This document shows, in pieces, positions 26,016 through 35,357 of a stretch of 64,000 bases of DNA (the first letter of the stretch is position 1; the number at the start of each line of letters is the position of its first letter). Source of the DNA: an uncultured Prevotellaceae bacterium (GTDB taxonomy: Bacteria > Bacteroidota > Bacteroidia > Bacteroidales > Bacteroidaceae); contig OMRP01000005.1 of NCBI GenBank assembly GCA_900313615.1, forward strand, positions 1 through 64,000, in the 5' to 3' direction. The notes beneath the pieces are model-generated. The model made no database searches and was not told the origin of the DNA. It worked only from the letters and a program-made list of their open reading frames with translations. The position numbers were made by a program, and so were the translations under genes.

Positions 26016-27821
26016 CTATAATTTAAAGGTTACTGGTAATGTGTATTTCACACGAACGGCTTGGCCATTTTGTTTGCCGGGGCTCCATCTGGGCATGGCT
26101 CTCACCACGCGGACGGCTTCATTATCAAGCGAGGGGTCTGCACTCCTTAGCACGCGGACATCTGAAACGCTTCCGTTTTTCTCAACGACGAACGACACCA
26201 AAACACGCCCGTGGACACCATTTCTTTGTGCCGCAGCGGGGTAACGGATATTCTGGCTTATCCATGAGAGCATTGCGCCCTGTCCTCCAGGGAATGAGGG
26301 TTGCTGTTCAACAACATCATACACCTTGTTGTCTTCAACTTTTTGGGGCTCTGGTTTTGGAGTGGGTGGTGTTGGCTCTTGTCGCGTTGTCTTCGCTTGC
26401 GCCTCTTCCAAGGTCTTTGTCTTGGTGGGTTCTTTTGCAACTTTTTCCACAGGTGGCGGGGGAGTGCTCTGTTCCTGCTCAGCCCCATTCTTTGCCTCTT
26501 TTGTTTCTGCTATTTTGTCTTTATCAGACAATACGGCGGATTCTCCTTCTCCTCCGAGCAGGAGCGTGTCTTCGTCGTTGGTGACGATAGTGCTGTCGGC
26601 TGATTGTGAGCCGTTTGGACTCTCTGGCTTTGATAATAATTTGTATGCAGCTATGCCACCGCCGATGAGAGCAGCCAAGGTGATGCCAATAAAAACGTAT
26701 ATCCATTTGCGTGAGGATGAGCCTTCCTCTTCTTCGTATTCATAAGGCCTTTCCTCCTCGTATTGCATAGCTTGGTTCCCATACTGCCCAACCTGTTCTC
26801 CGTAGTGGGGCGTCTGTTCATTGACAGGATTTAAAATAGTGGCACTGGAATGGGTTGGAACAACCGCATCGACGGCTTTTGGAATTGAAGGAGGCGGTGG
26901 TGGGGGAGGTGGGGGTGCTCCGAAACTGTATCTCTTTTCCATGAGTCCACGCACATCTTCTATCGATTGTGGACGCATGTGCCACGACACGGTCATCATC
27001 TTTGTGATAAGTTGACGCATCTGTCCACTCACATGAGTAGGAAACTCCAATGATTGGTGCTTGTCAGCCGTCGGGTCGGAATAAATGGCCGAGGGCATTG
27101 GCGGCTTGCGGTCAGTGAGTAACTGATACAGTGTGGCTCCCAAGGCGTATATATCTGTCCAAGGGCCGAAGTGGTTGGTGTCCTGCTCTATCTGCTCGGG
27201 AGGAGCGTAGCCGCTAGTGTAACTGACTGCTGTCACCGTAGATGTCAACTGCTCATTGGCACATCGCTTGCTTGCGCCGAAGTCGATGAGTACGGCGTTG
27301 TCGTCCTTGTCTATCATGATGTTATCAGGCTTCAGGTCCATGTGCAAAAGGCCTACACTATGGATGGTAGCCAAGGCATCAAGCACCTGCCCAAGATACT
27401 TTCTCGTCTCTGCCTCGCTCAGGGGTTGTCCTGTACGAATCATACGGTCAGCCAAGCTCTCCCCGTCGATATAGTCCATCACGTAATAGGCAGTGCCGTT
27501 GGCCTCGAATAGGTCGTGGACGTGGACGATATGTGGCGAACGCAATTGCCGAATGCGTTGTGCCTCCTTCTTGAATTTCTCCAACTGCTCGTCGAATAGC
27601 AACTTGTTGTCGGAATTGCTTACGCCGATGGTGCCAATGTCATCACGCTGTGTGATGCCACGAAGGAAAAACTCCTTCACGGCTACCATCTCATTGAACA
27701 TAAGACTGGTGGCTAGATAGGTGTTTCCGAAACCGCCCGACGACAAATGACGCTCAATGCGGTACCTGCCATTGAGCATTGTGCCAACGGCAAGCATGGA
27801 TGAGGTGTTGATGTTTGACAT
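26016..27821 (-). CDS. membrane Ser/Thr protein kinase fused to TonB C-terminal domain
   Basis: A 601-aa protein in three parts. The cytoplasmic N-terminal part is a Hanks-type kinase: glycine loop SSGGFGNTY, VAVKEFF with the catalytic lysine near residue 47, catalytic loop HMDLKPDN near 159-166 (Met replaces the usual Arg, so a non-RD kinase), and DFG near 178. A nine-proline run follows near residue 303. One membrane segment (about 373-393) leads to an acidic and Pro/Glu-rich periplasmic region and a TonB C-terminal domain (about 500-601) with GRVLVSFVVEKNGSVSDVRV. The longer frame to 27878 overlaps a -7 box, so ATG 27821 is used. It may couple an envelope contact to cytoplasmic phosphorylation. 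Confidence 0.92.
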   Translation of the reverse strand: MSNINTSSMLAVGTMLNGRYRIERHLSSGGFGNTYLATSLMFNEMVAVKEFFLRGITQRDDIGTIGVSNSDNKLLFDEQLEKFKKEAQRIRQLRSPHIVHVHDLFEANGTAYYVMDYIDGESLADRMIRTGQPLSEAETRKYLGQVLDALATIHSVGLLHMDLKPDNIMIDKDDNAVLIDFGASKRCANEQLTSTVTAVSYTSGYAPPEQIEQDTNHFGPWTDIYALGATLYQLLTDRKPPMPSAIYSDPTADKHQSLEFPTHVSGQMRQLITKMMTVSWHMRPQSIEDVRGLMEKRYSFGAPPPPPPPPPSIPKAVDAVVPTHSSATILNPVNEQTPHYGEQVGQYGNQAMQYEEERPYEYEEEEGSSSRKWIYVFIGITLAALIGGGIAAYKLLSKPESPNGSQSADSTIVTNDEDTLLLGGEGESAVLSDKDKIAETKEAKNGAEQEQSTPPPPVEKVAKEPTKTKTLEEAQAKTTRQEPTPPTPKPEPQKVEDNKVYDVVEQQPSFPGGQGAMLSWISQNIRYPAAAQRNGVHGRVLVSFVVEKNGSVSDVRVLRSADPSLDNEAVRVVRAMPRWSPGKQNGQAVRVKYTLPVTFKL

Positions 27822-27875
27822 GGTGAATCTGTTTGGTGATTTCACATAGCATGAGCCATGCTGATAGATGCATTG

Positions 27876-27883
27876 CAAAAATA
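27876..27883 (-). promoter_or_regulatory. -7 box of kinase gene
   Basis: The minus strand reads TATTTTTG followed by C, 54 bp upstream of ATG 27821. It overlaps the longer predicted start at 27878. Confidence 0.55.
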
Positions 27884-27999
27884 TAAAAAATGTATAGATG
27901 TACCAACATTTATTCCCAATTTTTGAGGTGAATAACGTTTAAATCAATCAAACTCCCCCAAATAATGTGAAATATTGCCCGATATTCGTTTTTTTTCAA

Positions 28000-28007
28000 T
28001 AATTTTG
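28000..28007 (+). promoter_or_regulatory. possible upstream -7 box of envelope operon
   Basis: TAATTTTG followed by C fits the consensus but has no clear -33 element; it lies 124 bp before the gene at 28131 and may be a second start site. Confidence 0.35.
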
Positions 28008-28038
28008 CACCTTGTTATGATGAGTATTGGGCGGCGGA

Positions 28039-28070
28039 TTTGGCTATGTCGGAAAAAATAACCATCTTTG
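28039..28070 (+). promoter_or_regulatory. promoter of envelope operon
   Basis: TTTG (28039-28042), a 20-bp spacer and CATCTTTG (28063-28070), one base off the -7 consensus, lie 60 bp before ATG 28131. Confidence 0.6.
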
Positions 28071-28130
28071 CACCCAGTTTGGGCAAATAAGCCTCTTTGA
28101 ATTATTGAAAATAATTGTCAGATAAAATAC

Positions 28131-29426
28131 ATGAGACGAATCCTAATGGTATGGCTGACCTGTATGGCGGCTCTGCCCTTTTTCGCACAAGGTAATAGCA
28201 CCATTTCTCCCTATAGTCAATATGGCTTCGGAACACTCTCCGAACAGTCGGGAGGTTATAACCGTGGTATGAATGGGGTGGGTATAGGCTTTAGGGAGCA
28301 TAACCAACTGAATGTAACCAATCCGGCATCCTATTCTGCCATCGACTCATTGTCGTTTCTCTTCGATGTGGGTGCATCGGGCTCCTTCACTAGTTTTAAG
28401 GAAAATGGCAAACGGAAAAACTCAAGAAGTGGTTCCGTCGATTATGTCTTGGCCGGTTTCCGCGCTTTTAAGCATGTGGGCGTGTCCTTCGGTTTCCTTC
28501 CCTTCAGTAAGGTGAAATACGATTATTCCGTTACGGGTATCCTCGATAATGACGCAAAGTCAACATATACAAATACGTATAATGGAGATGGGGCAATGTC
28601 ACAGGTGTTCCTGGGATTTGGATGGGAACCATTTAAAGGCTTTTCATTCGGTGTTAACGGTGCGTATTTGTGGGGGTCCACCTCGAAATTGGTAAGTAAC
28701 TCCTATAGTGACTCCAGTATTAGTGGGCTGATGAAGGCGTACTCCAACGATGTTTCCAGTTATAAAGTCGATTTCGGCTTACAGATTTCTGTCCCATTCT
28801 CAAAAAAAGACAAACTGACGTTGGGTGCTACTTATGGGTTGGGACACTCTCTGAAATCGGATGCAAAGTGTATGGTGGCGTCGCATAACATGCTGACTTC
28901 TGTGAGCGATACCACGGAGTTTTCGGTGAAAGATGCTTATAAACTGCCTACGATGATAGGTGGTGGCTTGGCTTGGAATCACAACAATCGACTGAAGATA
29001 GGCTTTGACTATACATATCAGAAATGGGCAGAAACGGGTTACCCCATATATGAGGTGGTAAACGACGTTCCTTCTTATCGTATCGACAATGATTATTTCC
29101 TAGATAGGCATAAATTCAACGTAGGTATGGAGTATTGCCGGGATGAATATGCCAGGAAATTGGCACCACGTATCAGGTATCGATTTGGAGCCTCTTATAC
29201 CACACCTTATTATAAATTAAATGGTGACGATGGACCGAAAGAATTGGCGGTTAGCGCCGGTGTGGCCATCCCAATCATTAACTCGTGGAATAACCGTTCG
29301 ATACTTAACATCTCGGCGCAATGGGTAAGACAGGAGGCAAAGGGTTATCTGCGTGAGGACATGTTCAGAATAAGCATAGGCTTGACGTTCAATGAGCGAT
29401 GGTTCATGAAGTGGAAAGTGAACTAA
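28131..29426 (+). CDS. outer-membrane beta-barrel protein
   Basis: A 431-aa protein with a cleavable signal peptide (MRRILMVWLTCMAALPFFAQ) and a mature part made of alternating amphipathic strands, ending in an aromatic-rich strand (LTFNERWFMKWKVN). The N-terminus NSTISPYSQYGFGTLSEQ is a pattern I know from Bacteroidetes outer-membrane proteins encoded beside lptC. The precise function is not known; transport of hydrophobic molecules or a structural role are both possible. Its stop codon overlaps the lptC start by one base (TAATG). Confidence 0.8.
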   Translation: MRRILMVWLTCMAALPFFAQGNSTISPYSQYGFGTLSEQSGGYNRGMNGVGIGFREHNQLNVTNPASYSAIDSLSFLFDVGASGSFTSFKENGKRKNSRSGSVDYVLAGFRAFKHVGVSFGFLPFSKVKYDYSVTGILDNDAKSTYTNTYNGDGAMSQVFLGFGWEPFKGFSFGVNGAYLWGSTSKLVSNSYSDSSISGLMKAYSNDVSSYKVDFGLQISVPFSKKDKLTLGATYGLGHSLKSDAKCMVASHNMLTSVSDTTEFSVKDAYKLPTMIGGGLAWNHNNRLKIGFDYTYQKWAETGYPIYEVVNDVPSYRIDNDYFLDRHKFNVGMEYCRDEYARKLAPRIRYRFGASYTTPYYKLNGDDGPKELAVSAGVAIPIINSWNNRSILNISAQWVRQEAKGYLREDMFRISIGLTFNERWFMKWKVN

Positions 29427-30106
29427 TGGCAAGGCGGAAGGCGCGATGGAGAATACTGGCGGTTGGTGTGTTAACACTGGCCGTGATGGCGGGATGTTCC
29501 GAGGAAAAAGAACATATCGCACCGGCTATTCATGAACGCGACTCTGTGGCCATGATGACATCGTATGGTGTCAATACGCTCATTTCTGATTCTGGCGTTA
29601 TAAAATACCGCATCGTGGCTGAAGAATGGGAGATGAACGAGAAAAGAAACCCTTCCAGGTGGATATTCAAAAAAGGACTCTTCCTCGAACAGTTCGACCC
29701 TACGCTGCATGTGCAATCGTATATACAGTGTGACACAGCCTATTATTATGATGTCGACAAGTTGTGGGAACTGAGAGGAAGGGTGCGTATACTCTCGAAA
29801 AATGGATTGCGTTTCAGAAGCGAGGAGCTTTTCTGGGATGAACGGAAGCATGAGATTTACTCCAACAAGTTCTCCCACCTCATCACTACCGACAGGGAAC
29901 TACAGGGTACATCCTTTAGGAGTGACGAACGTATGACAAAATATTTCGTGTCTTCCTCAAAAGGCTCGTTCAAAAAAGACGACATCGATGATTCGGAGAA
30001 GAAAAAGTCGTCAACGACGAAAAAAGATTCTACAACGAGCATAGGACGACAGCCGGCATCGCCAAGAAGAAAAGTGAAGACAATTCCCCTTACCAGACAA
30101 GAATAG
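29426..30106 (+). CDS. lptC: LPS export ABC transporter periplasmic protein LptC
   Basis: A 226-aa protein anchored as a lipoprotein: the signal ends in VMAGC with the lipid cysteine near residue 22. The LptC-type beta-jellyroll follows (YRIVAEEWEMNEKR, then IQCDTAYYYDVDKLWELRGRVRI). LptC links the LptBFG complex to LptA during lipopolysaccharide export. The C-terminal 45 residues are low-complexity, rich in Lys, Ser and Thr, and probably disordered. ATG 29426 overlaps the preceding stop; a longer frame from 29399 would overlap the barrel gene. The next gene starts 1 bp after its stop. Confidence 0.88.
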   Translation: MARRKARWRILAVGVLTLAVMAGCSEEKEHIAPAIHERDSVAMMTSYGVNTLISDSGVIKYRIVAEEWEMNEKRNPSRWIFKKGLFLEQFDPTLHVQSYIQCDTAYYYDVDKLWELRGRVRILSKNGLRFRSEELFWDERKHEIYSNKFSHLITTDRELQGTSFRSDERMTKYFVSSSKGSFKKDDIDDSEKKKSSTTKKDSTTSIGRQPASPRRKVKTIPLTRQE

Positions 30107-30107
30107 T

Positions 30108-31373
30108 ATGGACGTGGCAATCATCATAGGCATATTGGTGTCAATGGCGTTTTCTGCCTTCTTCTCGGGCATGGAGATTGCTTTCGTGTCGAGTAATAGA
30201 CTGCTCGCAGAGGTGGAAAAGGAGAAAAACGGCATGGGGCAGAAATTCTTGTCCGTTTTTTTCCGTCATCCCAACGATTTCGTCAGCACTATGCTCGTGG
30301 GAAATAACATAGCGCTTGTGGTATATGGCATACTTATCGCCAAATTCTTCGACGCTACGATTTTCAAAGATATGTCACCCGGATTTACCGTTCCTGCTGA
30401 CACCATCCTTTCCACCATCATTATTCTCTTCACAGGGGAATTTCTGCCGAAGGTGTTTTTCAAGAGCAATCCCAACAGCCTGCTCACTTTCTTCGCGCCG
30501 CCGGCGTATCTATGTTATATCTTACTCTGGCCTGTTTCAAAAATCGCGACGTTCTTATCGAAGTGCTTCCTCAGAATTTTCGGTGTGCACATGGAGAAGA
30601 ACAAGGACGATGAGGAATTTACGAAGGTTGACCTCGATTATCTAGTGCAATCGAGCATCGACAATGCCAAAGATGATGAACAGATAGAGGAGGAGGTGAA
30701 GTTTTTTCAGAATGCACTCGACTTCTCGGATACGAAGGTGCGTGACTGCATGGTGCCGAGGACGGAAATCAACGCGGTGGAGGATAACTGCAATGTGGAA
30801 ACTCTCAAACAGCGGTTCGTGGAAAGTGGCCATTCCAAAATCATTGTATACCATGAGGATATCGACCATATCATCGGATATATCCACTCCTCGGAGATGT
30901 TCAGAAGGAAAAAAGACTGGATATCAGGACTGAGGACAATGCCGTTTGTTCCGGAGACGATGGCGGCAAAAAAACTGATGCGTATCTTGCTGCAACAGAA
31001 AAAGAGCCTGGCTGTGGTCATAGATGAATATGGGGGCACAAGCGGACTGGTGTCACTTGAAGATATTGTAGAGGAAATATTTGGTGATATCGAAGATGAG
31101 CACGACAACAACAGTTATGTGGCCAAGAAAGTGGCTGAAGACGAATATGTGCTGTCGGCTCGACTCGAGATTGACAAAGTGAACGAGATGTTCGACCTCG
31201 AATTGCCGGAAAGTGATGATTATATGACGGTTGGTGGACTCATTCTTCATGCGTACCAAAGTTTCCCGAAACTCCATGAGGTGGTGAAAATCGACAATTT
31301 CGAATTCAAAATATTGAAGAACACCATGACAAAAATTGAACTGGTGAGGCTAAAAGTCGGGCAAAAAGAATAA
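30108..31373 (+). CDS. CNNM/HlyC-CorC family transporter (DUF21, CBS pair)
   Basis: A 421-aa membrane protein: DUF21 transmembrane domain with four hydrophobic segments (about residues 1-165), a CBS pair (about 205-325, with VRDCMVPRTEI at its start and VVIDEYGGTSGLVSLEDI near 305-322) and a C-terminal CorC_HlyC domain (about 340-415). Members are called hemolysins in older annotation, but they are related to the CNNM/CorC group implicated in Mg2+ or Co2+ efflux. It follows lptC with 1 bp between stop and start. Confidence 0.93.
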   Translation: MDVAIIIGILVSMAFSAFFSGMEIAFVSSNRLLAEVEKEKNGMGQKFLSVFFRHPNDFVSTMLVGNNIALVVYGILIAKFFDATIFKDMSPGFTVPADTILSTIIILFTGEFLPKVFFKSNPNSLLTFFAPPAYLCYILLWPVSKIATFLSKCFLRIFGVHMEKNKDDEEFTKVDLDYLVQSSIDNAKDDEQIEEEVKFFQNALDFSDTKVRDCMVPRTEINAVEDNCNVETLKQRFVESGHSKIIVYHEDIDHIIGYIHSSEMFRRKKDWISGLRTMPFVPETMAAKKLMRILLQQKKSLAVVIDEYGGTSGLVSLEDIVEEIFGDIEDEHDNNSYVAKKVAEDEYVLSARLEIDKVNEMFDLELPESDDYMTVGGLILHAYQSFPKLHEVVKIDNFEFKILKNTMTKIELVRLKVGQKE

Positions 31374-31411
31374 TTTTCAAAGAATTATTCGCTTGTTTGC
31401 CTTTTTCTTCG

Positions 31412-31419
31412 TAATTTTG
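31412..31419 (+). promoter_or_regulatory. possible -7 box upstream of ppiD-like gene
   Basis: TAATTTTG matches the consensus and lies 75 bp before ATG 31495; no -33 element at usual spacing. Confidence 0.4.
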
Positions 31420-31494
31420 TACGCTTTTTGTGAAATGGCCTCCTCGGAGACCGCAATGGAAAAGAAAAATAAATAAATTAATCAAATAAAAGTA

Positions 31495-33627
31495 ATGGCA
31501 GCATTAGGAAAAATTAGAAGTAAAGGAGTTATCCTGATTTGCGTGATTGGTTTCGCGCTTTTCGCCTTTGTGGCTGAAGAAATGTTCCGCTCTTGCGACT
31601 CTACAAGGGCAGAACGGAGCCAACGCCTCGGTGAGGTGATGGGTGAGAAAATAAATGCTCAGGATTACCAGAAGTATGTGGAAGAATTTGTTGAATGCAT
31701 GAAGATGGACGGACAGCAGGCTTCTGACGAGCAACTGCGGGAAGCTGCGTGGGAATACTTCGTCCAAGAAAAAATCATCGAAAAAGAAGCGGAAAAACTG
31801 GGTCTCGCGGTCACCGACCAGGAAATCCAGGATATTATGACGCAAGGAACGAGTCCTCTGCTGGTAAATATTCCCATTCCTGATTTCCACAATCAGCAGA
31901 CGGGACGTTTCGATATCAATGCCTACAAGCAGTTCATGAATAACTATGAGCAGGCTCGTGTCGCTAATCCACAAATTGAGCAGATATATAAATATCTTCT
32001 CTTCAAGGAAAGACAACTCCGCACTTCAGTGCTGATGCAGAAATACCAAACGTTGTTGGCTGCTTGCGTCATCTCCAACCCTGCTGATGCTGAATTCAAT
32101 TTCAATGCAGAAAAAATTGAAAGTGATGTGCAGCTTGCCTACATCGATTATCGTTCAGTGGAAGACAAAGACGTGAAGATCGCTGATGCCGACCTCCAGA
32201 AGAAATATGATGAAATCAAGGCTTCTTTCCAATTGCCTCAGGAAGTAAGGGCAATCAAATACATCCAGGTAAAGAAAGTGGCTTCGGCTGCCGACCGTGA
32301 CAACCTCTTTAAGAGTATGCAGAAAGCGGCTGCTGAAATTGACAGCGCTGGCATTGAAAATACAGTGCGTAAGTACCAGTCGCTTACATCTTACCTGGGC
32401 GTTCCCGTGTCGAAATCTGCTTTTGCGGCTGATATGTTTGCCGTAATCGATTCGATGCCTGTTGGTGCAGTGAAGGGACCGGTGGAGAGCAAGACGGACA
32501 ACTCGTTCAACGTAATTAAACTGATTTCAAAGACAACTTTGCCCGACAGTATACAGTATCGTATCATCGCTGCCAATGGTAAGTCGATTGATGAGTCGAA
32601 GACAAAGGCTGACAGTATCCTAAAAGCTCTTCAGGGTGGTGCTGACTTCGATGCCATCGCCAAAAAATATGAGCAGACACCTGAGAAAGTTTGGCTTTCA
32701 ACACAACGCTATGAGCGTGCTTCTAACATGAGCAAAGACGACATGAATTTCATCAATGCGTTGAACAACATGGCGGTGAATGAACTCAAACAACTTGACA
32801 TGGCACAGAACAGTGTCATCATCCAGGTGCTCGATCGTAAGAACATGATTACAAAATACGATGTGGCCGTGATTAAACGTACCATCGACTTCTCTGATGA
32901 GACTTCTCACTCCATCAGCGACGCTTTCAAACAGTTCGTCGCAGCCAACCAGTCTGTTGAGGCGATGGAGAAAAACGCAGCTAAAGCAGGCTATCAGGTG
33001 CGCGAACTGGCAAATGTTACAACAGCATCAGGCGGCATCCAGGGCGTGAACAACTCGAAAGAGGCGCTTCGTTGGGTCTTCAATAGCGATACGAAGAAAG
33101 GTGATATCTCTGAGGTTATCACATGTGGTAACAATCAGGACGAGTTGATCGTCATGGCACTCACGGATATCTATCCCAAGGGCTATATGCCACTGTCTAA
33201 TCCTCAGGTAAACCAGATGGTCCGCGAACAAGTGCTGAACGACAAGAAAGCGGAAATCATCATGCAGAAACTCAATGGAGTGAAGAGCGTGGCTGAGGCA
33301 CAGCAGAAGGGTGCGAAACTCCTCGACCTCAACCAGATAACGCTGGCATCACCTGCTTTCGTTCCTGAACTTCAGGCTCAGGAGCCTGCACTCAGCGGTG
33401 CTGTGGCTGCTACCGAAAAAGGTAAGTTCTCTGCTCATCCTGTAAAAGGTAATGTCGCTGTTTACACGTTCTTGGTGAAAGAACGTCGCCAGTTAGAGGG
33501 CAAGTTCGATAAAGCGCAGTATCAGTCGAAATCGGCTCAGCGTTACCTCAACATGATTGGACAGACCTTCCAAAATGAGCTGACGAAGAGCGCTCAACTC
33601 ACCGACAACCGCTATTTGTTCATGTAA
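31495..33627 (+). CDS. PpiD-like periplasmic peptidyl-prolyl isomerase/foldase
   Basis: A 710-aa membrane-anchored chaperone. A single N-terminal membrane segment (about residues 12-30) is followed by a SurA-like N-terminal domain (about 35-190, with QEKIIEKEAEKLGLAVTDQEI), a parvulin PPIC domain region (about 345-450), a second rotamase-like region and a C-terminal helix part. PpiD assists proteins as they leave the Sec channel. It lies 121 bp after the CNNM gene with its own candidate -7 box and is followed by a strong terminator. Confidence 0.9.
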   Translation: MAALGKIRSKGVILICVIGFALFAFVAEEMFRSCDSTRAERSQRLGEVMGEKINAQDYQKYVEEFVECMKMDGQQASDEQLREAAWEYFVQEKIIEKEAEKLGLAVTDQEIQDIMTQGTSPLLVNIPIPDFHNQQTGRFDINAYKQFMNNYEQARVANPQIEQIYKYLLFKERQLRTSVLMQKYQTLLAACVISNPADAEFNFNAEKIESDVQLAYIDYRSVEDKDVKIADADLQKKYDEIKASFQLPQEVRAIKYIQVKKVASAADRDNLFKSMQKAAAEIDSAGIENTVRKYQSLTSYLGVPVSKSAFAADMFAVIDSMPVGAVKGPVESKTDNSFNVIKLISKTTLPDSIQYRIIAANGKSIDESKTKADSILKALQGGADFDAIAKKYEQTPEKVWLSTQRYERASNMSKDDMNFINALNNMAVNELKQLDMAQNSVIIQVLDRKNMITKYDVAVIKRTIDFSDETSHSISDAFKQFVAANQSVEAMEKNAAKAGYQVRELANVTTASGGIQGVNNSKEALRWVFNSDTKKGDISEVITCGNNQDELIVMALTDIYPKGYMPLSNPQVNQMVREQVLNDKKAEIIMQKLNGVKSVAEAQQKGAKLLDLNQITLASPAFVPELQAQEPALSGAVAATEKGKFSAHPVKGNVAVYTFLVKERRQLEGKFDKAQYQSKSAQRYLNMIGQTFQNELTKSAQLTDNRYLFM

Positions 33628-33698
33628 ATAATGTCGTTTTCTCGTCATTTCGATATAACGTTATAACGGAATAACGAAATACAATATAACAACTCCAG

Positions 33699-33734
33699 AA
33701 AAGAGGACTTCCAATGTGGAAGTCCTCTTTTTTG
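33699..33734 (+). terminator. intrinsic terminator after ppiD-like gene
   Basis: AAAAGAGGACTTCCA (33699-33713), loop ATG, TGGAAGTCCTCTTTT (33717-33731) and a T-run. The loop supplies the false ATG of the longest frame of the next gene. Confidence 0.9.
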
Positions 33735-33743
33735 CGTGGTTTC

Positions 33744-33774
33744 TTTGTCATGTCCCTTTTTTTGCGTATCTTCG
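33744..33774 (+). promoter_or_regulatory. promoter of GHL10 lipoprotein gene
   Basis: TTTG (33744-33747), a 19-bp spacer and TATCTTCG (33767-33774) lie 20 bp before ATG 33795. Confidence 0.65.
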
Positions 33775-33794
33775 CCAAAAATTGTAAAACGTCA

Positions 33795-35306
33795 ATGAAA
33801 AAAATCCTATTCTTCTATCTCACCATCGGTGCATTGGTGCTCGCTTCTTGTAAAGGAACAGAACTTGTCAACGCTCCTTCATCAAAGACAAAACGTGAAT
33901 TTCGTGGCGCATGGATTCAAGCCGTCAACGGACAATTCATCGGAATGTCTACACAGCAGATGCAGAACACCTTGATACATCAACTGGATGAGTTGCGCTC
34001 AGATGGAGTAAACGCCATCATATTCCAAGTGAGACCAGAATGCGACGCGTTATATGAGAGCACATTGGAACCATGGAGTCGGTTCTTGACAGGAAGACAA
34101 GGGGTGGCGCCACAGCCATATTGGGACCCGCTGAAATGGATGGTCGACGAGTGTCATAAAAGGGGAATGGAACTGCACGCATGGATCAATCCTTATAGGG
34201 CCAAGACGAAAACGACCAAAGAACTAGCGTCCAAACATGTGGCTATTCAACATCCCGATTGGGTCTTTGCTTATGATGGACAATTTATCCTGAACCCGGC
34301 ACGGAAGGAGTGCAGAGATTTTATTTGTAGCGTAGTCGATGATATCGTGGCTCGTTACGATATCGATGGTCTGCATATTGACGACTATTTTTACCCGTAT
34401 CCCGCTGCAGGACAAACGATTCCTGACGATGCAGACTTCCAGCGCAATAACAATGGCTTTAGGGACAAAAACGACTGGCGACGGGACAATGTCAATAAGT
34501 TCGTCAAACAATTGTGCGAGACGATTCATAAAAGAAAACCATGGGTCAAATTTGGTGTGTCCCCCTTCGGTATATACCGTAATAGACGCACTGACCCTCA
34601 GGGTAGTGAAACAGCGGGTCTACAAAACTACGATGATCTTTATGCTGATGTGCTGCTTTGGGTGAATAAAGGATGGTTGGATTATTGCGTGCCTCAACTC
34701 TATTGGCAGATCGGTCATAAGACGGCGGATTATGCCACTCTTATCAGATGGTGGGATGCCCATACGGGAAATAGACCTCTTTATATTGGTGAGGATATTG
34801 AAAGGACCGTGAAAAATGCTGATGTCGACAATCCTTCCATCAACCAAATGCCGGCAAAATACAGACTTCATAACCAGATGCAGCATGTTAATGGTACGGT
34901 GCTGTGGTATGCCAAGGCTGCAGTTGATAATATAGGCAATTATGGACATACTTTGAGGGATGCTTATTGGAAATACCCAGCATTGCAACCTCTCATGCCG
35001 TTCATTGATGATAACGCTCCAAAGGCTCCACGAAAACTCGCGGTAGTGAAGACACATGGGAAAAACGTGCTATTCTGGACGGCACCTAAAGGAACTGGAT
35101 GGAAGAATGAGGCATATCAATATGTGGTTTATCGGTTCTCTGCCAACGAGAAGATAGACTTGTCTAAACCAGACCGCATTGTTGCCATCACAACAAATAC
35201 TTTTTACGAAATGCCGGATAATGGCCAGCCTGCCACATACGTAGTGACAGCGCTCGACCGTTTGAGCAATGAGAGTAAAGGCGCTGTGAAGAGGGTAAAA
35301 AGGTGA
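33795..35306 (+). CDS. GHL10 family glycoside hydrolase-like lipoprotein
   Basis: A 503-aa lipoprotein (VLASC, lipid cysteine near residue 18). The TIM-barrel of the GHL10/DUF187 family is clear from FRGAWIQAVNG, VNAIIFQVRPECDALYES, RGMELHAWINPYR and DGLHIDDYFYPYP, the last carrying the acidic residues of the presumed active site. A fibronectin-like domain forms the C-terminal 90 residues. Family members act on peptidoglycan or other glycans, but the substrate is not certain. The frame opens at 33714 in the loop of a terminator, so ATG 33795 is used. A secreted paralogue lies at 40207-41853. Confidence 0.9.
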   Translation: MKKILFFYLTIGALVLASCKGTELVNAPSSKTKREFRGAWIQAVNGQFIGMSTQQMQNTLIHQLDELRSDGVNAIIFQVRPECDALYESTLEPWSRFLTGRQGVAPQPYWDPLKWMVDECHKRGMELHAWINPYRAKTKTTKELASKHVAIQHPDWVFAYDGQFILNPARKECRDFICSVVDDIVARYDIDGLHIDDYFYPYPAAGQTIPDDADFQRNNNGFRDKNDWRRDNVNKFVKQLCETIHKRKPWVKFGVSPFGIYRNRRTDPQGSETAGLQNYDDLYADVLLWVNKGWLDYCVPQLYWQIGHKTADYATLIRWWDAHTGNRPLYIGEDIERTVKNADVDNPSINQMPAKYRLHNQMQHVNGTVLWYAKAAVDNIGNYGHTLRDAYWKYPALQPLMPFIDDNAPKAPRKLAVVKTHGKNVLFWTAPKGTGWKNEAYQYVVYRFSANEKIDLSKPDRIVAITTNTFYEMPDNGQPATYVVTALDRLSNESKGAVKRVKR

Positions 35307-35347
35307 ATAAGTGAAACGGTGGAAAAATAATCCACCGTTTCGCTTAT
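35307..35347. terminator. bidirectional hairpin between convergent genes
   Basis: ATAAGTGAAACGGTGGA (35307-35323) pairs with TCCACCGTTTCGCTTAT (35331-35347) with one G:U pair around the loop AAAATAA. It sits between the GHL10 gene and the acidic-protein gene, which converge. Confidence 0.7.
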
Positions 35348-35357
35348 CCAATAATGA

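Larger units (their letters stand above)
27822..28130. other. divergent promoter region
   Basis: This 309-bp gap holds the minus-strand -7 box of the kinase gene (27876-27883) and plus-strand promoter elements for the outer-membrane protein operon (28000-28007 and 28039-28070). No further gene is seen. Confidence 0.75.
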
